Notes: generated by a model not told the origin, from the letters alone. Numbered from the stretch's first letter, positions 27,984-38,847 are shown. The stretch is DNA of 64,000 nucleotides from Kitasatospora arboriphila (GCF_000717275.1 NZ_JNYV01000009.1:72755-136754); one strand, 5' to 3'. A program made the numbers and translations.

Positions 27984-28784
27984 CTAATTCACCGGAAGCG
28001 GTTGCGCCGCACGGGATTCGAGCATCTTCGTCATCGTGTCCGACTCCGATTGCTGAACGTTGACCATCTGCTGGGCGAGTTGCCGGACGAATTCTTCCTG
28101 GACGTGATCGCGCTCGGTGGCAAACTCCATCATCTCGGACCCGCCCTGATGATGGCGCAACATCAACTGCAGGAAGTAGGTGTCCAATTCGGCGCCCTGC
28201 AGCGTGCGCAGCTTTGTCATCTCCTCGGTGGTCGCCATGCCCGGCATCGGGGGTGAACCGGGCGCCCTCGGCCCCATCGACGTGCTCGACTCAGTGCTGC
28301 CCCCGTGACCGTGCCCGTCACTGTGACCCTGCATCCAGGCCATCGCCTCGTCGGGATTGTCGAGCGGATAGTCCCAGCGGGTCAGCCACGACTGCATCTG
28401 GCCGATCTGGTTGGTCTGCGAGGTGAGGATGTCGTAGGCAAGCGACTGCACCTGGGGGTCGCTTCCGCCGTACAACTCGATGGTCGCCATCTCCACGGCT
28501 TGCTGGTGGTGACGGATCATGTCCTGCGCGAAGCCCACCGCAGCCGAGTCTTCGGCGGGCCTGTTGTTGTCGTCGCCTTCGAAGCTGATGCGCAGCAACA
28601 GACCGACGACCACACCGAGCAGCAACATCGCGACCGCGCCGAGTACCAGCATCGCCGGTAGCTGCCGGCGTTGTGCGTCAGAAGCGGAGGTCTGTTCGGC
28701 CTCAGCCGTTCCGGTTCCGGTATCCGACCCGGTCTGAGCCTGTTCGGGGGTGTTCGAGTCGGTGCCGGACTCCGAGTCGACCAT
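27984..28784 (-). CDS. DUF305 membrane-anchored protein
   Basis: A 266-residue protein: a Thr/Ser/Glu-rich N-terminal tail, one membrane helix (about 46-66, MLVLGAVAMLLLGVVVGLLL) and two DUF305 helical-bundle repeats outside. The repeats carry DMIRHHQQAVEMA (about 89) and LMLRHHQGGSEMM (about 207). The His-His-Gln/Met pattern is shared with copper-binding DUF305 members such as cyanobacterial CopM, so a periplasmic metal-binding role is plausible but not shown. The ATG shares one base with the stop of the DUF3105 gene (TGATG), so the pair is translationally coupled. Confidence 0.88.
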   Translation of the reverse strand: MVDSESGTDSNTPEQAQTGSDTGTGTAEAEQTSASDAQRRQLPAMLVLGAVAMLLLGVVVGLLLRISFEGDDNNRPAEDSAAVGFAQDMIRHHQQAVEMATIELYGGSDPQVQSLAYDILTSQTNQIGQMQSWLTRWDYPLDNPDEAMAWMQGHSDGHGHGGSTESSTSMGPRAPGSPPMPGMATTEEMTKLRTLQGAELDTYFLQLMLRHHQGGSEMMEFATERDHVQEEFVRQLAQQMVNVQQSESDTMTKMLESRAAQPLPVN

Positions 28785-29713
28785 CAGCCCGCAGGTGTGG
28801 CCGGGACGGGCTGCGCCGGGGTGGGCTGCGCCGGGGCGGGAGCAGTGGTCATCGGCTGTTCCGGTGCGACCAGCCCCTCCTCGGTGGCGGGGGTGGTGCC
28901 GGTGCCGTCCATCGGGATGGCGTCAGCGGGGATCGGGCCGACGTCCGCCGGCGGCGGGCTGTTCGGGTCGAACGCACCGGGCGTCGCCGCGCAGGAGGCC
29001 CCGATCTCGGGATACGCGGTGGCGTCGGGCTGGCCGGGGTACACACCGCTGTTCGAGTTCTGCCGCAGTGCCTCGATGAACTGGTCGACGCGTTCGTCGC
29101 CTGCGGAGTCGAGCTTGAGCTGATGGCCCCACGACTGCAGCGAGATCGGCGTGTCCAGGCCCGGGTAGGGCGACATCAGCATGTACGGCTCGCCCTCGAC
29201 CTTGTCCTGCAGGATGTCGAGGTCGCCGGGAGCGATGGTGTCCGGGTTGTAGGCGATCCACACCGCACCGTGTTCGAGCGCGTGGACGGCGTTCTCGGTC
29301 CGCAACTGGTTCGGGTAGACGATGCCGGTACACGCGGCCCAGACGGCGTCGTGAGGTCCGCCGAACGGAGGCGACTGGTCGTAGGCCACGCGCTGCGTCG
29401 GCTGCACGTGCTGACCGGCCGGGTAGTAGATCTTGGTGACGCCGTCGATCTTGTCCGAAGGGTCGGGATTGGACGCCGAAGGTGTGAACTTCGCGACTTC
29501 GCGCTGATCGAGATACTTGGGTACCAGGTACGCAGCCAGTCCGCCGACGAGCGCGATGATCACCACCACTGCGCCGATGGTCATCCACGGGATCTGCCGT
29601 CCGACGCCCCCCGCCTTCACCACGGGGACCTGCCCGGCCTTCTTCTTGCCGGACTTACCTGCGGTGGACGGTTTCTTGGGAATCTTGTTGCCCTTTTTAT
29701 CGGCGTCGGCCAT
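28784..29713 (-). CDS. DUF3105 membrane-anchored protein
   Basis: A 309-residue protein: a Lys-rich cytoplasmic tail, one membrane helix (about 44-64, WMTIGAVVVIIALVGGLAA) and a DUF3105 extracytoplasmic domain with GGPHDAVWAACTGIVY and HALEHGAVWIAYNPD. A low-complexity Pro/Ala/Thr tail of about 75 residues follows. Conserved His and paired Cys hint at metal or redox chemistry, but the family function is unknown. ATG at 29713 (AAAGAGA upstream) rather than TTG 29731. A shorter lipoprotein paralogue lies at 38946-39641. Confidence 0.88.
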   Translation of the reverse strand: MADADKKGNKIPKKPSTAGKSGKKKAGQVPVVKAGGVGRQIPWMTIGAVVVIIALVGGLAAYLVPKYLDQREVAKFTPSASNPDPSDKIDGVTKIYYPAGQHVQPTQRVAYDQSPPFGGPHDAVWAACTGIVYPNQLRTENAVHALEHGAVWIAYNPDTIAPGDLDILQDKVEGEPYMLMSPYPGLDTPISLQSWGHQLKLDSAGDERVDQFIEALRQNSNSGVYPGQPDATAYPEIGASCAATPGAFDPNSPPPADVGPIPADAIPMDGTGTTPATEEGLVAPEQPMTTAPAPAQPTPAQPVPATPAG

Positions 29714-29830
29714 GGATCTCTTTCGGTGCAAAAACTGGGGTGAGCGAACGAGTGCGTGCCGGCAAGTGAACCGGCGACCGACAGTGTACTTGTGCGCCTC
29801 GACGGCAATCGCTGTGCAGCGAGACGGCGA

Positions 29831-29861
29831 TTGTCAATGACGAGGTGCGGGCCAATAGGAT
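29831..29861 (+). promoter_or_regulatory. argS promoter, near-leaderless, with flanking inverted repeat
   Basis: TTGTCA (29831-29836), a 19-base spacer and TAGGAT (29856-29861); the start point would be 1-3 bases before the argS GTG at 29870. The inverted repeat CAATCGC/GCGATTG (29806-29812 and 29827-29833) covers the -35 and could be an operator. Confidence 0.45.
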
Positions 29862-29869
29862 GGTGCATC

Positions 29870-31522
29870 GTGACCCCCGCCGACCTCGCGGTGCTGCTGC
29901 ATGCCGCCACCTCAACCGTCCTCACCGACCACGGACTCGACCCGTCCGCGCTGCCGGAGAGTGTTGTCGTGGAACGGCCGCGCAATCCCGAGCACGGCGA
30001 CTACGCCACCAACATCGCGCTGCAACTCGGTAAGAAGGTCGGCGTCAACCCGCGTGAGCTGGCCGGATGGCTAGCTGCCGAGCTCTCCAGTCGTCAGGGC
30101 ATCGCCACCGCCGAGATCGCCGGACCCGGGTTCGTGAACATCCGACTCGCCGCTGACGCGCAGAACGTGGTGGTCGCCGGAGTGATCGAACGTGGTGCGG
30201 CCTACGGGACCGGTACGACTCTCGACGGGCTACGGGTGAACCTCGAGTTCGTCTCGGCCAACCCGACCGGTCCGATCCACCTCGGTGGCACGCGGTGGGC
30301 TGCCGTGGGCGACGCGCTGGGCCGGGTTCTCTCGGCCGAAGGTGCCGCGGTCACCCGCGAGTACTACTTCAACGACCACGGCGCACAGATCGACCGGTTC
30401 GCGCGGTCGCTGGTTGCCGCGGCACTCGGTGAACCCACTCCTGAAGACGGGTATGCCGGCGCCTACATCGGTGAGATCGCGGCGCAGGTACTCGACGCCG
30501 CGCCCGGCGCTCTGGACCTCCCGGAGGCAGAGCGGCTCGAGACATTCCGCGCCCGCGGCGTCGACCTCATGTTTGCGCAGATCAAGGCGAACCTGCACGA
30601 GTTCGGCACCGACTTCGACGTCTATACGCACGAGAACAAGATGTTCGAGAGCGGCCAGGTCGACAAGGCCATCGCCGAACTGAAGGCAAACGGCAACCTC
30701 TACGAGAACGACGGCGCCTGGTGGCTGCGGTCGACCGCGTTCGGTGACGACAAAGACCGCGTGGTCATCAAGAGTGACGGCGAGGCGGCGTACATCGCAG
30801 GCGACATCGCGTACTTCAAGGACAAGCGTGACCGCGGGTTCGATCTCTGTATCTACATGCTCGGCGCCGACCATCACGGTTACGTCGTCCGGCTCAAGGC
30901 TGCGGCCGCGGCGCTCGGCGACGACCCCGACCGTCTGGAGGTACTGATCGGGCAGATGGTCAATCTCGTCCGCGACGGGCAGCCGGTGCGGATGAGCAAG
31001 CGGGCGGGCACGGTCATCACCCTCGACGATCTGGTGGACGCGGTCGGTGTGGACGCCGCCCGCTACTCACTCATCCGGTCGTCGGTGGACGTGAACATCG
31101 ACATCGACCTCGACCTCCTGGTCAGCCAGTCGAACGAAAACCCGGTCTACTACGTGCAATACGCGCACGCCCGCCTCGCGGCGATCGGCCGCAACGCCGA
31201 GGCCCTGGGTCTCACCGCCGCCACCGACCACCTCGAACTGCTGGTGGATCGAGCCGAGGGCGACCTGATCCGAACGCTGGGAGACTTCCCCGCAGTGGTC
31301 GCTGCAGCCGCGCAATTGCGTGAGCCGCACCGTGTCTGCCGGTATCTCGAAGCGCTGGCGAGCACGTACCACAAGTTCTATGACCGGTGCCGGGTCCTGC
31401 CTCAGGGCGACGAGGAACCCACCGATCTCCACGCCGCACGGTTGGCTCTGTGCGGCGCCACCCAGCAGGTCATCGCCAACGGTTTGGCGATGGTCGGCGT
31501 GAGCGCACCGGAGCGAATGTGA
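29870..31522 (+). CDS. argS: Arginyl-tRNA synthetase
   Basis: A 550-residue class I synthetase, the same length as in M. tuberculosis, that charges tRNA-Arg. Motifs: [13 protein letters not shown] (HIGH equivalent, about 124-136), RMSKRAGT (KMSKS equivalent, about 375) and the C-terminal DALR anticodon-binding domain with [16 protein letters not shown] start at 29870; earlier in-frame codons would give a non-homologous N-terminus. It overlaps lysA by 4 bases and opens the aspartate-family operon. Confidence 0.97.
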   Translation: MTPADLAVLLHAATSTVLTDHGLDPSALPESVVVERPRNPEHGDYATNIALQLGKKVGVNPRELAGWLAAELSSRQGIATAEIAGPGFVNIRLAADAQNVVVAGVIERGAAYGTGTTLDGLRVNLEFVSANPTGPIHLGGTRWAAVGDALGRVLSAEGAAVTREYYFNDHGAQIDRFARSLVAAALGEPTPEDGYAGAYIGEIAAQVLDAAPGALDLPEAERLETFRARGVDLMFAQIKANLHEFGTDFDVYTHENKMFESGQVDKAIAELKANGNLYENDGAWWLRSTAFGDDKDRVVIKSDGEAAYIAGDIAYFKDKRDRGFDLCIYMLGADHHGYVVRLKAAAAALGDDPDRLEVLIGQMVNLVRDGQPVRMSKRAGTVITLDDLVDAVGVDAARYSLIRSSVDVNIDIDLDLLVSQSNENPVYYVQYAHARLAAIGRNAEALGLTAATDHLELLVDRAEGDLIRTLGDFPAVVAAAAQLREPHRVCRYLEALASTYHKFYDRCRVLPQGDEEPTDLHAARLALCGATQQVIANGLAMVGVSAPERM

Positions 31523-32943
31523 ACGCACACCCCGCCGGACCACGGCACGCGGAGGTCGTGGCGGCACCGCACCTGGCCGAACGGCCCAACTCTCCAGAGG
31601 AACTCGCGCAGTTGCCGGAGGCGATCTACCCGCAGGGCACCGGTCGCGATGAGAACGGTGTGGCGCAGATCGGCGGCATCGCGGTCACCGAGCTGGCCGA
31701 GAAATACGGCACCCCACTGTTTGTCATCCACGAAGAGGACTTCCGGGCGCGATGCGCCGAGATGGCCAAGGCGTTCGGATCGGCGCAGCACGTCCACTAT
31801 GCGTCGAAGGCGTTCCTGTCCACCGAGGTCGCGCGGTGGGTGCACTCAGAGGGTCTCTCCCTCGATGTGTGTTCGGCCGGCGAGCTGACGGTGGCGTTGC
31901 GTGCGGGTTTCCCGGCCGATCGGATCGCCCTGCACGGCAACAACAAATCGCCGCACGAGCTCGAACTCGCGGTCACCTCGGGCGTGGAGCACGTGGTGCT
32001 CGACTCGATGATCGAGATCGAACGTCTCGATGAGATCGCCGGTCGACTCGGCGTGGTCCAGGACGTCCTCATCCGCATCACCGTGGGTGTTGAGGCGCAC
32101 ACCCATGAGTTCATCTCCACGGCACACGAAGACCAGAAGTTCGGCTTTTCCTTGGCCGGTGGCACGGCGATGGACGCGGTCCGACGCGTCTTCGCCACCG
32201 ACAACCTCCGACTCGTGGGGCTGCACAGCCACATCGGTTCGCAGATCTTCGACGTGGGTGGTTTCGAGCTGGCCGCCCACCGTGTCCTGTCCTTGCTGCG
32301 GGACGTGGTCTCGGAGTTCGGCGTGGACAAGACCGCCCAACTCTCGATCCTGGATCTCGGTGGGGGACTGGGTATTTCATACCTGCCCTCCGACGACCCG
32401 CCTCCGGTGCAGGAAGTCGCCGACAAACTCGCCGCCATCGTCGAACGTGAATCGGCCGCACTGGGCCTACCCACCCCGACCATCGCGGTGGAACCGGGCC
32501 GCGCGATCGCCGGTCCGGCCGGGGTCACTCTGTACACCGTCGGCACGGTCAAAGACGTCCAGCTCGGTCCGGGCGGAGCTCATCGCCGCTACGTGTCCGT
32601 CGACGGTGGTATGAGCGACAACATCCGCACCTCGCTGTACCAGGCCGAGTACGACGTCCGGCTGGCGTCGCGGGTCTCCACCGCACACGCGGTGGTCAGT
32701 CGGGTGGTCGGAAAGCACTGCGAGAGCGGCGACATCGTCATCCGCGACTGCTGGCTTCCCGACGATGTCGGCCCCGGGGACGTGCTGATGGTGGGCGCAA
32801 CCGGCGCCTACTGCTACTCGATGTCGAGTCGCTACAACATGGTCACCCGACCCGCCGTGGTCGCCACGCGGGGAGGCGACGCGCGAGTGATCCTGCGTCG
32901 TGAAACTGTCGAAGATCTACTGAGCTTGGAGGTGAACGAGTGA
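31519..32943 (+). CDS. lysA: Diaminopimelate decarboxylase
   Basis: A 474-residue PLP enzyme (fold III) that decarboxylates meso-diaminopimelate to L-lysine, the last step of lysine synthesis. The PLP Lys is K97 in [17 protein letters not shown], the Gly-rich phosphate loop LGGGLGISY and the active-site Cys stretch KHCESGDIV are present. The N-terminal extension of about 30 residues is usual in mycobacteria. GTG start overlaps argS by 4 bases; its own end overlaps hom by 4 bases. Confidence 0.96.
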   Translation: MNAHPAGPRHAEVVAAPHLAERPNSPEELAQLPEAIYPQGTGRDENGVAQIGGIAVTELAEKYGTPLFVIHEEDFRARCAEMAKAFGSAQHVHYASKAFLSTEVARWVHSEGLSLDVCSAGELTVALRAGFPADRIALHGNNKSPHELELAVTSGVEHVVLDSMIEIERLDEIAGRLGVVQDVLIRITVGVEAHTHEFISTAHEDQKFGFSLAGGTAMDAVRRVFATDNLRLVGLHSHIGSQIFDVGGFELAAHRVLSLLRDVVSEFGVDKTAQLSILDLGGGLGISYLPSDDPPPVQEVADKLAAIVERESAALGLPTPTIAVEPGRAIAGPAGVTLYTVGTVKDVQLGPGGAHRRYVSVDGGMSDNIRTSLYQAEYDVRLASRVSTAHAVVSRVVGKHCESGDIVIRDCWLPDDVGPGDVLMVGATGAYCYSMSSRYNMVTRPAVVATRGGDARVILRRETVEDLLSLEVNE

Positions 32944-34268
32944 CGGACAGCCGAATCAACGACAACGGGGCCCGCGCCATCGGCGTTGCGGTACTCGGAA
33001 TGGGAAATGTCGGTACCGAGGTGGTTCGCATCCTCACCGACAACGCCGCTGATCTGCAGGCACGGGTCGGCGCCCCACTGGAACTGCGCGGGGTCGCCGT
33101 CCGGAACCTGAATGTTCCTCGTGACGGGGTGGACCCGGCCCTGCTCACCGACAAACCCGAAGACCTCGTCGCCCGCGACGATGTGGACATCGTTGTCGAA
33201 CTCATCGGGGGCATCGACCCGCCGCGGATGTTGATCCGCGAATCGCTGCAGAGCGGCAAGTCCGTGGTCACCGCCAACAAGGCGCTGCTCGCCGATTACA
33301 CCGGCGAACTCGCGACTGCCGCGGCCGGGGCGAAGGTCGATCTGTATTTCGAGGCGGCCGTGGCCGGCGCCATCCCGGTGATCCGCCCGCTGATGCAGTC
33401 GCTCGCCGGGGACACCGTCAACCGTGTCGCCGGAATCGTCAACGGCACAACCAACTTCATCCTGTCCGCGATGGACGCCGACGGCAGTGACTACGAGGAG
33501 ACGCTCGCAGAAGCAGGCCGCCTCGGCTACGCCGAGGCCGACCCGACGGCCGATGTCGAGGGCTACGACGCGGCGGCGAAAGCAGCCATCCTGGCGTCGA
33601 TCTCCTTCCACTCGAGGGTCACCGCCCTCAATGTCTACCGCGAGGGCATCTCCAAGATCACCGCTGCCGACCTCGTCTCGGCACAGGCACTCGACTGCAC
33701 TGTGAAGCTGCTGTCGATTTGCGAGCGGATCGTCGGTGAGGATGGGCAGCAACGTATTTCGGCCCGCGTGTATCCGGCGCTGGTACCCCTCGAACATCCT
33801 CTGGCGGCGGTCAACGGCGCTTTCAACGCGGTGGTCGTCGAAGCCGAGAACGCCGGCCGGCTGATGTTCTACGGACAGGGTGCCGGTGGCGCACCCACCG
33901 CATCGGCGGTGTTGGGAGACCTGGTGATGGCTGCGCGCAACAAGGTGCACGGTGGTCGTGGCCCACTGGAGTCCACGTACGCGTCGCTGCCGATCGCCCC
34001 CATGGGTGACGTGCGGACGCGGTACTACGTCTCGATGCGGGTGGCGGACCGCGCCGGGGTGCTCGCAACAGTCGCCGGAGAGTTCTCCTCCCGGGGCATC
34101 AGCATCTCGACCGTTCGCCAGGAAGGCGCCGGCGACGACGCCCGGCTCGTGGTGGTCACCCATCGCGCACCTGATGCGGCATTGTCCGAAACCGTTGCGG
34201 CACTGGAGAAGCTGGAGGCCGTTCTGAGCGTGTCCAGCGTTCTCCGACTGGAGGGAACCAATGAGTGA
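32940..34268 (+). CDS. hom: Homoserine dehydrogenase
   Basis: A 442-residue enzyme that reduces aspartate semialdehyde to homoserine, the branch point to threonine and methionine. It has an N-terminal Rossmann motif [11 protein letters not shown] (about 16-26), the catalytic region [14 protein letters not shown] and [19 protein letters not shown], and a C-terminal ACT domain (about 355-440) for threonine feedback. GTG start overlapping lysA by 4 bases; overlaps thrC by 8. Confidence 0.96.
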   Translation: MTDSRINDNGARAIGVAVLGMGNVGTEVVRILTDNAADLQARVGAPLELRGVAVRNLNVPRDGVDPALLTDKPEDLVARDDVDIVVELIGGIDPPRMLIRESLQSGKSVVTANKALLADYTGELATAAAGAKVDLYFEAAVAGAIPVIRPLMQSLAGDTVNRVAGIVNGTTNFILSAMDADGSDYEETLAEAGRLGYAEADPTADVEGYDAAAKAAILASISFHSRVTALNVYREGISKITAADLVSAQALDCTVKLLSICERIVGEDGQQRISARVYPALVPLEHPLAAVNGAFNAVVVEAENAGRLMFYGQGAGGAPTASAVLGDLVMAARNKVHGGRGPLESTYASLPIAPMGDVRTRYYVSMRVADRAGVLATVAGEFSSRGISISTVRQEGAGDDARLVVVTHRAPDAALSETVAALEKLEAVLSVSSVLRLEGTNE

Positions 34269-35340
34269 GTCTGTCGCCGTGCACCGCGCATGGCCGGGAT
34301 TGATCGAGGCGTACCGCGACCGATTGCCTGTCAAGGACGACTGGAAGGTGGTCACCCTGCTCGAGGGTGGCACGCCGTTGATCGCTGCACCGCACCTGTC
34401 CGAGATCACCGGGTGCGAGGTGTACCTCAAGGTGGAGGGCCTCAACCCGACCGGCTCGTTCAAGGACCGCGGGATGACGATGGCTGTGAGCAACGCCGTC
34501 AACAACGGGAAGACCGCGGTGCTGTGCGCGTCCACCGGGAACACCTCGGCCTCGGCCGCCGCGTACGCAACCCGCGCCGGCATCACGTGCGCAGTCCTCA
34601 TCCCCGAGGGCAAGATCGCAATGGGCAAACTCGCCCAGGCCGTGATGCACGGCGCAAAGATCATCCAGGTGCAGGGCAACTTCGACGACTGCCTGGAACT
34701 GGCTCGCAAGGCCACCGCCGAGTGGACCGAGATCGAGCTGGTCAATTCGGTGAACCCCGCCCGCATCGAAGGTCAGAAAACCGCCGCCTTCGAGATCATG
34801 GATGTGCTCGGCAGGGCTCCTGACGTGCATGCGTTGCCGGTGGGGAACGCGGGCAACATCACCGCGTACTGGAAGGGCTACACCGAGTACCACCGCGACG
34901 GTGTTGTCGGGTCGACCCCTCGCATGCTCGGCGTGCAGGCGGCCGGCGCGGCCCCTCTGGTGACCGGCAAACCGGTCAAGGATCCCGAGACGATCGCCAC
35001 CGCCATCCGGATCGGCTCACCCGCCAGCTGGAACCAGGCAGTGGCCGCCAAGGACGAATCGGGTGGTCAATTCCGGGCTGCCACCGACGAGAAACTCCTC
35101 GAGGCGTACCGGCTGATCGCAGGCCACGAAGGCGTCTTTGTCGAGCCGGCGTCGGCGGCCAGTGTCGCCGGACTCCTTGCTGCCCGTGAAGAGGGCTGGG
35201 TGGCCGCGGGTGAGCTCGTCGTCTGCACCGTCACCGGCAACGGCCTCAAGGATCCCGACACCGCGCTGGCCGGTATCCCGCCGGTGGAGGCCATCCCGGT
35301 TGATCCGGTGGCTGTCGCACGTGCGCTGAATGTGGGCTGA
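34261..35340 (+). CDS. thrC: Threonine synthase
   Basis: A 359-residue PLP-dependent fold II enzyme that converts O-phosphohomoserine to threonine. The PLP Lys is K68 in GSFKDRGM, and the phosphate loop is VGNAGNI. The length fits the short actinobacterial class. ATG at 34261 lies within the end of hom, with GGAGGGAACCA upstream. It is followed 12 bases later by thrB. Confidence 0.96.
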   Translation: MSESVAVHRAWPGLIEAYRDRLPVKDDWKVVTLLEGGTPLIAAPHLSEITGCEVYLKVEGLNPTGSFKDRGMTMAVSNAVNNGKTAVLCASTGNTSASAAAYATRAGITCAVLIPEGKIAMGKLAQAVMHGAKIIQVQGNFDDCLELARKATAEWTEIELVNSVNPARIEGQKTAAFEIMDVLGRAPDVHALPVGNAGNITAYWKGYTEYHRDGVVGSTPRMLGVQAAGAAPLVTGKPVKDPETIATAIRIGSPASWNQAVAAKDESGGQFRAATDEKLLEAYRLIAGHEGVFVEPASAASVAGLLAAREEGWVAAGELVVCTVTGNGLKDPDTALAGIPPVEAIPVDPVAVARALNVG

Positions 35341-35352
35341 TGGGAACCGATC

Positions 35353-36390
35353 ATGACGGTGTGGGCAACGCGGACTGATGAAACCTCTGGCGATGACTCG
35401 CACGTGGCTGGGCTCCGTCGCGAAAGTGTCGACGTGAATCCCGTTCTGCCTCCGGGGGTCCAGGCGCAAGCGCGCGTTCCCGCGTCGAGTGCCAATCTGG
35501 GTCCCGGGTTTGATTCGCTGGGAATCGCTCTGGGCATCTACGACGACATCTCCGTCACCGTCGGCGGCGACGCACTGCGCATCACCGTCAGCGGAGAAGG
35601 CGCCGAGGGAGTACCGCTCGACGAGCGCCACCTGGTGGTTCGGGCGATCAATCGGGGGCTGGCTGCGGCCGGTGTCACGGCCGCGGGCCTGGACGTCAAG
35701 TGCCGCAACAGCATTCCTCATGCCCGTGGTCTCGGGTCGTCGGCGTCCGCAGTTGTCGGCGGGCTGGCGGTCGCTGCCGGCCTTGTTCGCTCCGCCGGTC
35801 TGGGAACACAACTGTCCACCGAGGCGTTGATCCAGCTGTCGTCGGAGTTCGAAGGCCATCCGGACAATGCCTCGGCGAGTGTCCTCGGTTCGGCCGTCGT
35901 CTCCTGGTCCGAACCCACCGCGGGTGTCCACACCTCGGACGTCGCCGGGGATTCACCGGCACTCAACTACTTCGCGAGGTCGCTGGAGCTGCATCCAGGC
36001 ATTCGCGCCTATGCCATGATCCCGCAGGTCGAGTCGTCGACTGCGGTCACCCGTGGGCTGTTGCCGGACGCTGTGTCCAGGGCAGATGCGGTGTTCAATG
36101 TCAGCCGCGCGGCCCTGGCCGTGGTGGCGTTGACGACCGAACCGAAGTTGCTGATGGCTGCGACCGAGGATCGACTGCACCAGGACTACAGGGCCCCGGT
36201 GATGCCTGCGACGGCCGCGCTGGTGCGATGGTTGCGTGAGCGGCAGGTTCCGGCCACCGTGTCGGGCGCCGGGCCCACCGTGCTGGCGCTGACCGCGTCG
36301 GAACTACCACCTCAGACCCGCGACAAGGCAGCTGAGCTGGGATTTGTTCTGCAGGAAGTGGAGATTGCACCTGGAGTAGTCGTACACTGA
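35353..36390 (+). CDS. thrB: Homoserine kinase
   Basis: A GHMP kinase that phosphorylates homoserine for ThrC. Motifs: [17 protein letters not shown] (about 48-64), the ATP loop [16 protein letters not shown] and C-terminal [11 protein letters not shown]. The start is uncertain: ATG 35353 adds 27 residues not seen in M. tuberculosis ThrB, while GTG 35434 would give the usual length. GGGAA lies before the first and GAAAG before the second. It ends the argS-lysA-hom-thrC-thrB run; rho follows after a 309-base leader. Confidence 0.93.
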   Translation: MTVWATRTDETSGDDSHVAGLRRESVDVNPVLPPGVQAQARVPASSANLGPGFDSLGIALGIYDDISVTVGGDALRITVSGEGAEGVPLDERHLVVRAINRGLAAAGVTAAGLDVKCRNSIPHARGLGSSASAVVGGLAVAAGLVRSAGLGTQLSTEALIQLSSEFEGHPDNASASVLGSAVVSWSEPTAGVHTSDVAGDSPALNYFARSLELHPGIRAYAMIPQVESSTAVTRGLLPDAVSRADAVFNVSRAALAVVALTTEPKLLMAATEDRLHQDYRAPVMPATAALVRWLRERQVPATVSGAGPTVLALTASELPPQTRDKAAELGFVLQEVEIAPGVVVH

Positions 36391-36699
36391 CGACGGCGGG
36401 TGCAACTTTGATTGATTCGCAGTTTGTGAACACGCCGCATTCTGTGGGTGTTGCCCGAACTACTGATCCTGGTTAGCATGTACCCGTCCAGCCGCGGATG
36501 TTTTCACCCGAGCGTGCTTCTCATCGGATGTCAAATTCGAATCACAGCCCGCGGGCGCCAGTCCGTGAAATATAAAGCGCGGCAAACGACACACGCCTCA
36601 TAAGACCGCTGAAAAACTAGCGGCACCTCTCACCTGGGCTCCGGGTGCGAGAACTTTGGCCCTCGCGAATCTACCGGCGGGGGAAGGAAAGGATATCCG
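36391..36699 (+). promoter_or_regulatory. rho promoter and long 5' leader
   Basis: This stretch of 309 bases has no gene. TTGCCC (36451-36456), a 17-base spacer and TAGCAT (36474-36479) make a good promoter, giving a leader of about 215 bases. The leader contains the small hairpins CCGCT/AGCGG (near 36605-36622) and CTCACCTGG/CCGGGTGCGAG (near 36627-36650). Long rho leaders are sites of Rho autoregulation in other bacteria. GGAAGGAAAGG precedes the TTG start. Confidence 0.5.
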
Positions 36700-38847
36700 T
36701 TGACGGATACGGACCTGATCACTGCACCGGGCTCGGAGAACACGCTCGACCTCGGTGGAGTTGACACTCCGAAAGCCGAACGTCGTCGTGGGACCGGGCT
36801 CTCGGGAATGGTTCTGACTGAACTTCGTGGCCTGGCGGGAGAGCTGGGCATCAAGGGCACGTCGGGTATGCGCAAGAGCGACCTGATCGCGGCCATCAAG
36901 GAACGCCAGAGCGGCGGGGCGTCCAGCGCACCTGCCACCAAGACCAAGGCCGCCTCGAGCAAGGCGCCCGCAGGCAAGACCTCGGCAGGAACGGCGCCGT
37001 CGGAGGACGCGCCGACCGCCTCTGCCGAGAAGCCGCAGGTCAAGGGCGCCTCCGCCCCTGCGGAACCCGCCGCCGAAGCAGCGACGAAGACCACCGAAAC
37101 CGCAAAGGTCGAACCCGAGCAGGCGGCCACCGCGGCGCCCGCCGAGGAGAAGACCGCGCCGAAGACCGACGAGTCTTCGCAAGACGGTGACCAGGCAGAC
37201 GGTAATGACCAGCGACGGCAGCGTCGTCGTGGTCGCGACGGGCAGGCCGCAGGTCGAGACAACCGCGAGGGTCAAGGCCGGGAGAACCAGGGAAGGGAAA
37301 GCCAGGGCCGCGAGGGTCAAGGCCGCGACAATCAGACCCGCGAGGGTCAGAGTCGCGACAACCAAGGCCGCGACAACCAGGGCAGCGGCTCGAGCCGCGA
37401 GGGCCAGGGCCGCGACAACCGGAACCGCGACGACCGCAACCGCGACGACCAGGGCAACCGTTCGGAGCAGGGAAACCGCTCCGAGCAGGGCAACAGGAAC
37501 CGCAACCGCAACGATCAGGGAAGTGGCCAGAACAGCGGCCCCCGTGACAACCGCGACAACGGTCCCCGTGACGACGACGAGGACGGCGACGGCCGCGGCG
37601 GTCGCCGGGGACGCCGTTTCCGTGAGCGTCGCCGGGGACGTGACCGCGGCGAAGGCGGCGGCGGCGGCAACGAGCGTGAGCCACAGATCTCCGACGACGA
37701 CGTGTTGCAGCCGGTCGCGGGAATCCTCGATGTGCTGGACAACTATGCGTTCGTTCGTACGTCGGGCTACCTCGCCGGACCGAACGACGTCTACGTGTCG
37801 ATGAACCTCATCCGCAAGAACGGGCTACGTCGCGGTGACGCGATCACCGGGGCGGTCAAGGTCCCGCGCGATGGTGAGCAGTCGAACCAGCGTCAGAAGT
37901 TCAATCCGCTGGTCCGGCTCGATTCGGTGAACGGCGCTGACGTCGAGACCGCCAAGCGCCGGCCGGAGTTCAACAAGCTGACCCCGCTGTATCCGAATCA
38001 GCGTCTTCGCCTCGAGACCACCAGCGAGCGCATCTCCACCCGCGTCATCGACCTGGTCATGCCGATCGGCAAGGGACAGCGTGCACTGATCGTGTCCCCG
38101 CCCAAGGCCGGTAAGACGACGATTCTGCAGAACATCGCCAATGCCATCTCGATCAACAACCCCGAGTGCTACCTCATGGTGGTGCTCGTGGACGAGCGGC
38201 CCGAAGAGGTCACCGACATGCAGCGGTCGGTGAAGGGTGAGGTCATCGCCTCCACCTTCGACCGCCCGCCGTCAGACCACACCTCGGTGGCCGAGCTGGC
38301 GATCGAGCGGGCCAAGCGTCTGGTCGAAGACGGCAAAGACGTTGTGGTGCTGCTCGATTCGATTACCCGGCTGGGTCGCGCGTACAACAATGCGTCGCCG
38401 GCTTCGGGCCGGATCCTGTCCGGTGGTGTCGACTCCACGGCGCTGTACCCACCCAAGCGTTTCCTCGGTGCTGCCCGCAACATCGAGAACGGCGGCTCGC
38501 TCACCATCATCGCCTCGGCTCTGGTCGAGACCGGTTCCACCGGCGACACGGTGATCTTCGAGGAGTTCAAGGGCACCGGCAACGCCGAGCTCAAACTGGA
38601 CCGCAAGATCTCCGAGCGCCGGGTGTTCCCGGCCGTCGACGTCAACATGTCCAGCACGCGTAAGGACGAGTTGCTGTTGTCGCCCGAGGAGTTCTCGATT
38701 GTGCACAAGCTGCGGCGCGTGCTTGCCGGCCTCGATTCGCAGCAGGCGATCGATCTCCTGGTGAGTCAGCTGAAGAAGACCAAGAGCAACATCGAGTTCC
38801 TGATGCAGGTCCAGAAGACCGCGCCGGGAGCCATGGGCGACGACTAG
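36700..38847 (+). CDS. rho: Transcription termination factor Rho with large disordered RG/Q-rich insertion
   Basis: A 715-residue Rho, much longer than the 419-residue E. coli form. Residues about 25-70 are the Rho_N helical domain (LSGMVLTELRGLAGELGI). An Ala/Lys/Glu segment follows. Then comes an Arg/Gln/Asn/Gly/Asp-rich disordered insertion (about 162-325) with tandem pentapeptides of type GRDNQ. The RNA-binding OSB domain and the RecA-like motor come last, with Walker A PPKAGKTTIL (about 467) and Walker B VVVLLDSITRLGRAYN. Such insertions add RNA binding in M. tuberculosis and Micrococcus Rho. TTG start with AAGGAAAGG upstream. Terminated by a hairpin 19-82 bases after the stop. Confidence 0.96.
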   Translation: MTDTDLITAPGSENTLDLGGVDTPKAERRRGTGLSGMVLTELRGLAGELGIKGTSGMRKSDLIAAIKERQSGGASSAPATKTKAASSKAPAGKTSAGTAPSEDAPTASAEKPQVKGASAPAEPAAEAATKTTETAKVEPEQAATAAPAEEKTAPKTDESSQDGDQADGNDQRRQRRRGRDGQAAGRDNREGQGRENQGRESQGREGQGRDNQTREGQSRDNQGRDNQGSGSSREGQGRDNRNRDDRNRDDQGNRSEQGNRSEQGNRNRNRNDQGSGQNSGPRDNRDNGPRDDDEDGDGRGGRRGRRFRERRRGRDRGEGGGGGNEREPQISDDDVLQPVAGILDVLDNYAFVRTSGYLAGPNDVYVSMNLIRKNGLRRGDAITGAVKVPRDGEQSNQRQKFNPLVRLDSVNGADVETAKRRPEFNKLTPLYPNQRLRLETTSERISTRVIDLVMPIGKGQRALIVSPPKAGKTTILQNIANAISINNPECYLMVVLVDERPEEVTDMQRSVKGEVIASTFDRPPSDHTSVAELAIERAKRLVEDGKDVVVLLDSITRLGRAYNNASPASGRILSGGVDSTALYPPKRFLGAARNIENGGSLTIIASALVETGSTGDTVIFEEFKGTGNAELKLDRKISERRVFPAVDVNMSSTRKDELLLSPEEFSIVHKLRRVLAGLDSQQAIDLLVSQLKKTKSNIEFLMQVQKTAPGAMGDD
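37267..37383 (+). repeat. 15-bp tandem repeats encoding pentapeptides in Rho
   Basis: About seven in-frame units encode (G/T/S)R(E/D)(N/S/G)Q. Units have drifted in sequence but keep the 15-bp period. Related hexamers (GNRSEQ twice) follow further downstream. Such arrays can change length by slippage without shifting the frame. Confidence 0.75.

Noticed and set aside
35353..35433. Extra N-terminal peptide of ThrB as a regulatory leader peptide for threonine attenuation
   Set aside because: It is continuous with the thrB frame, has no run of Thr codons and no terminator hairpin follows.
37267..37383. Regular 15-bp repeats that could suggest a CRISPR or minisatellite
   Set aside because: The units are in frame within rho and contiguous without unique spacers; they encode a protein repeat.
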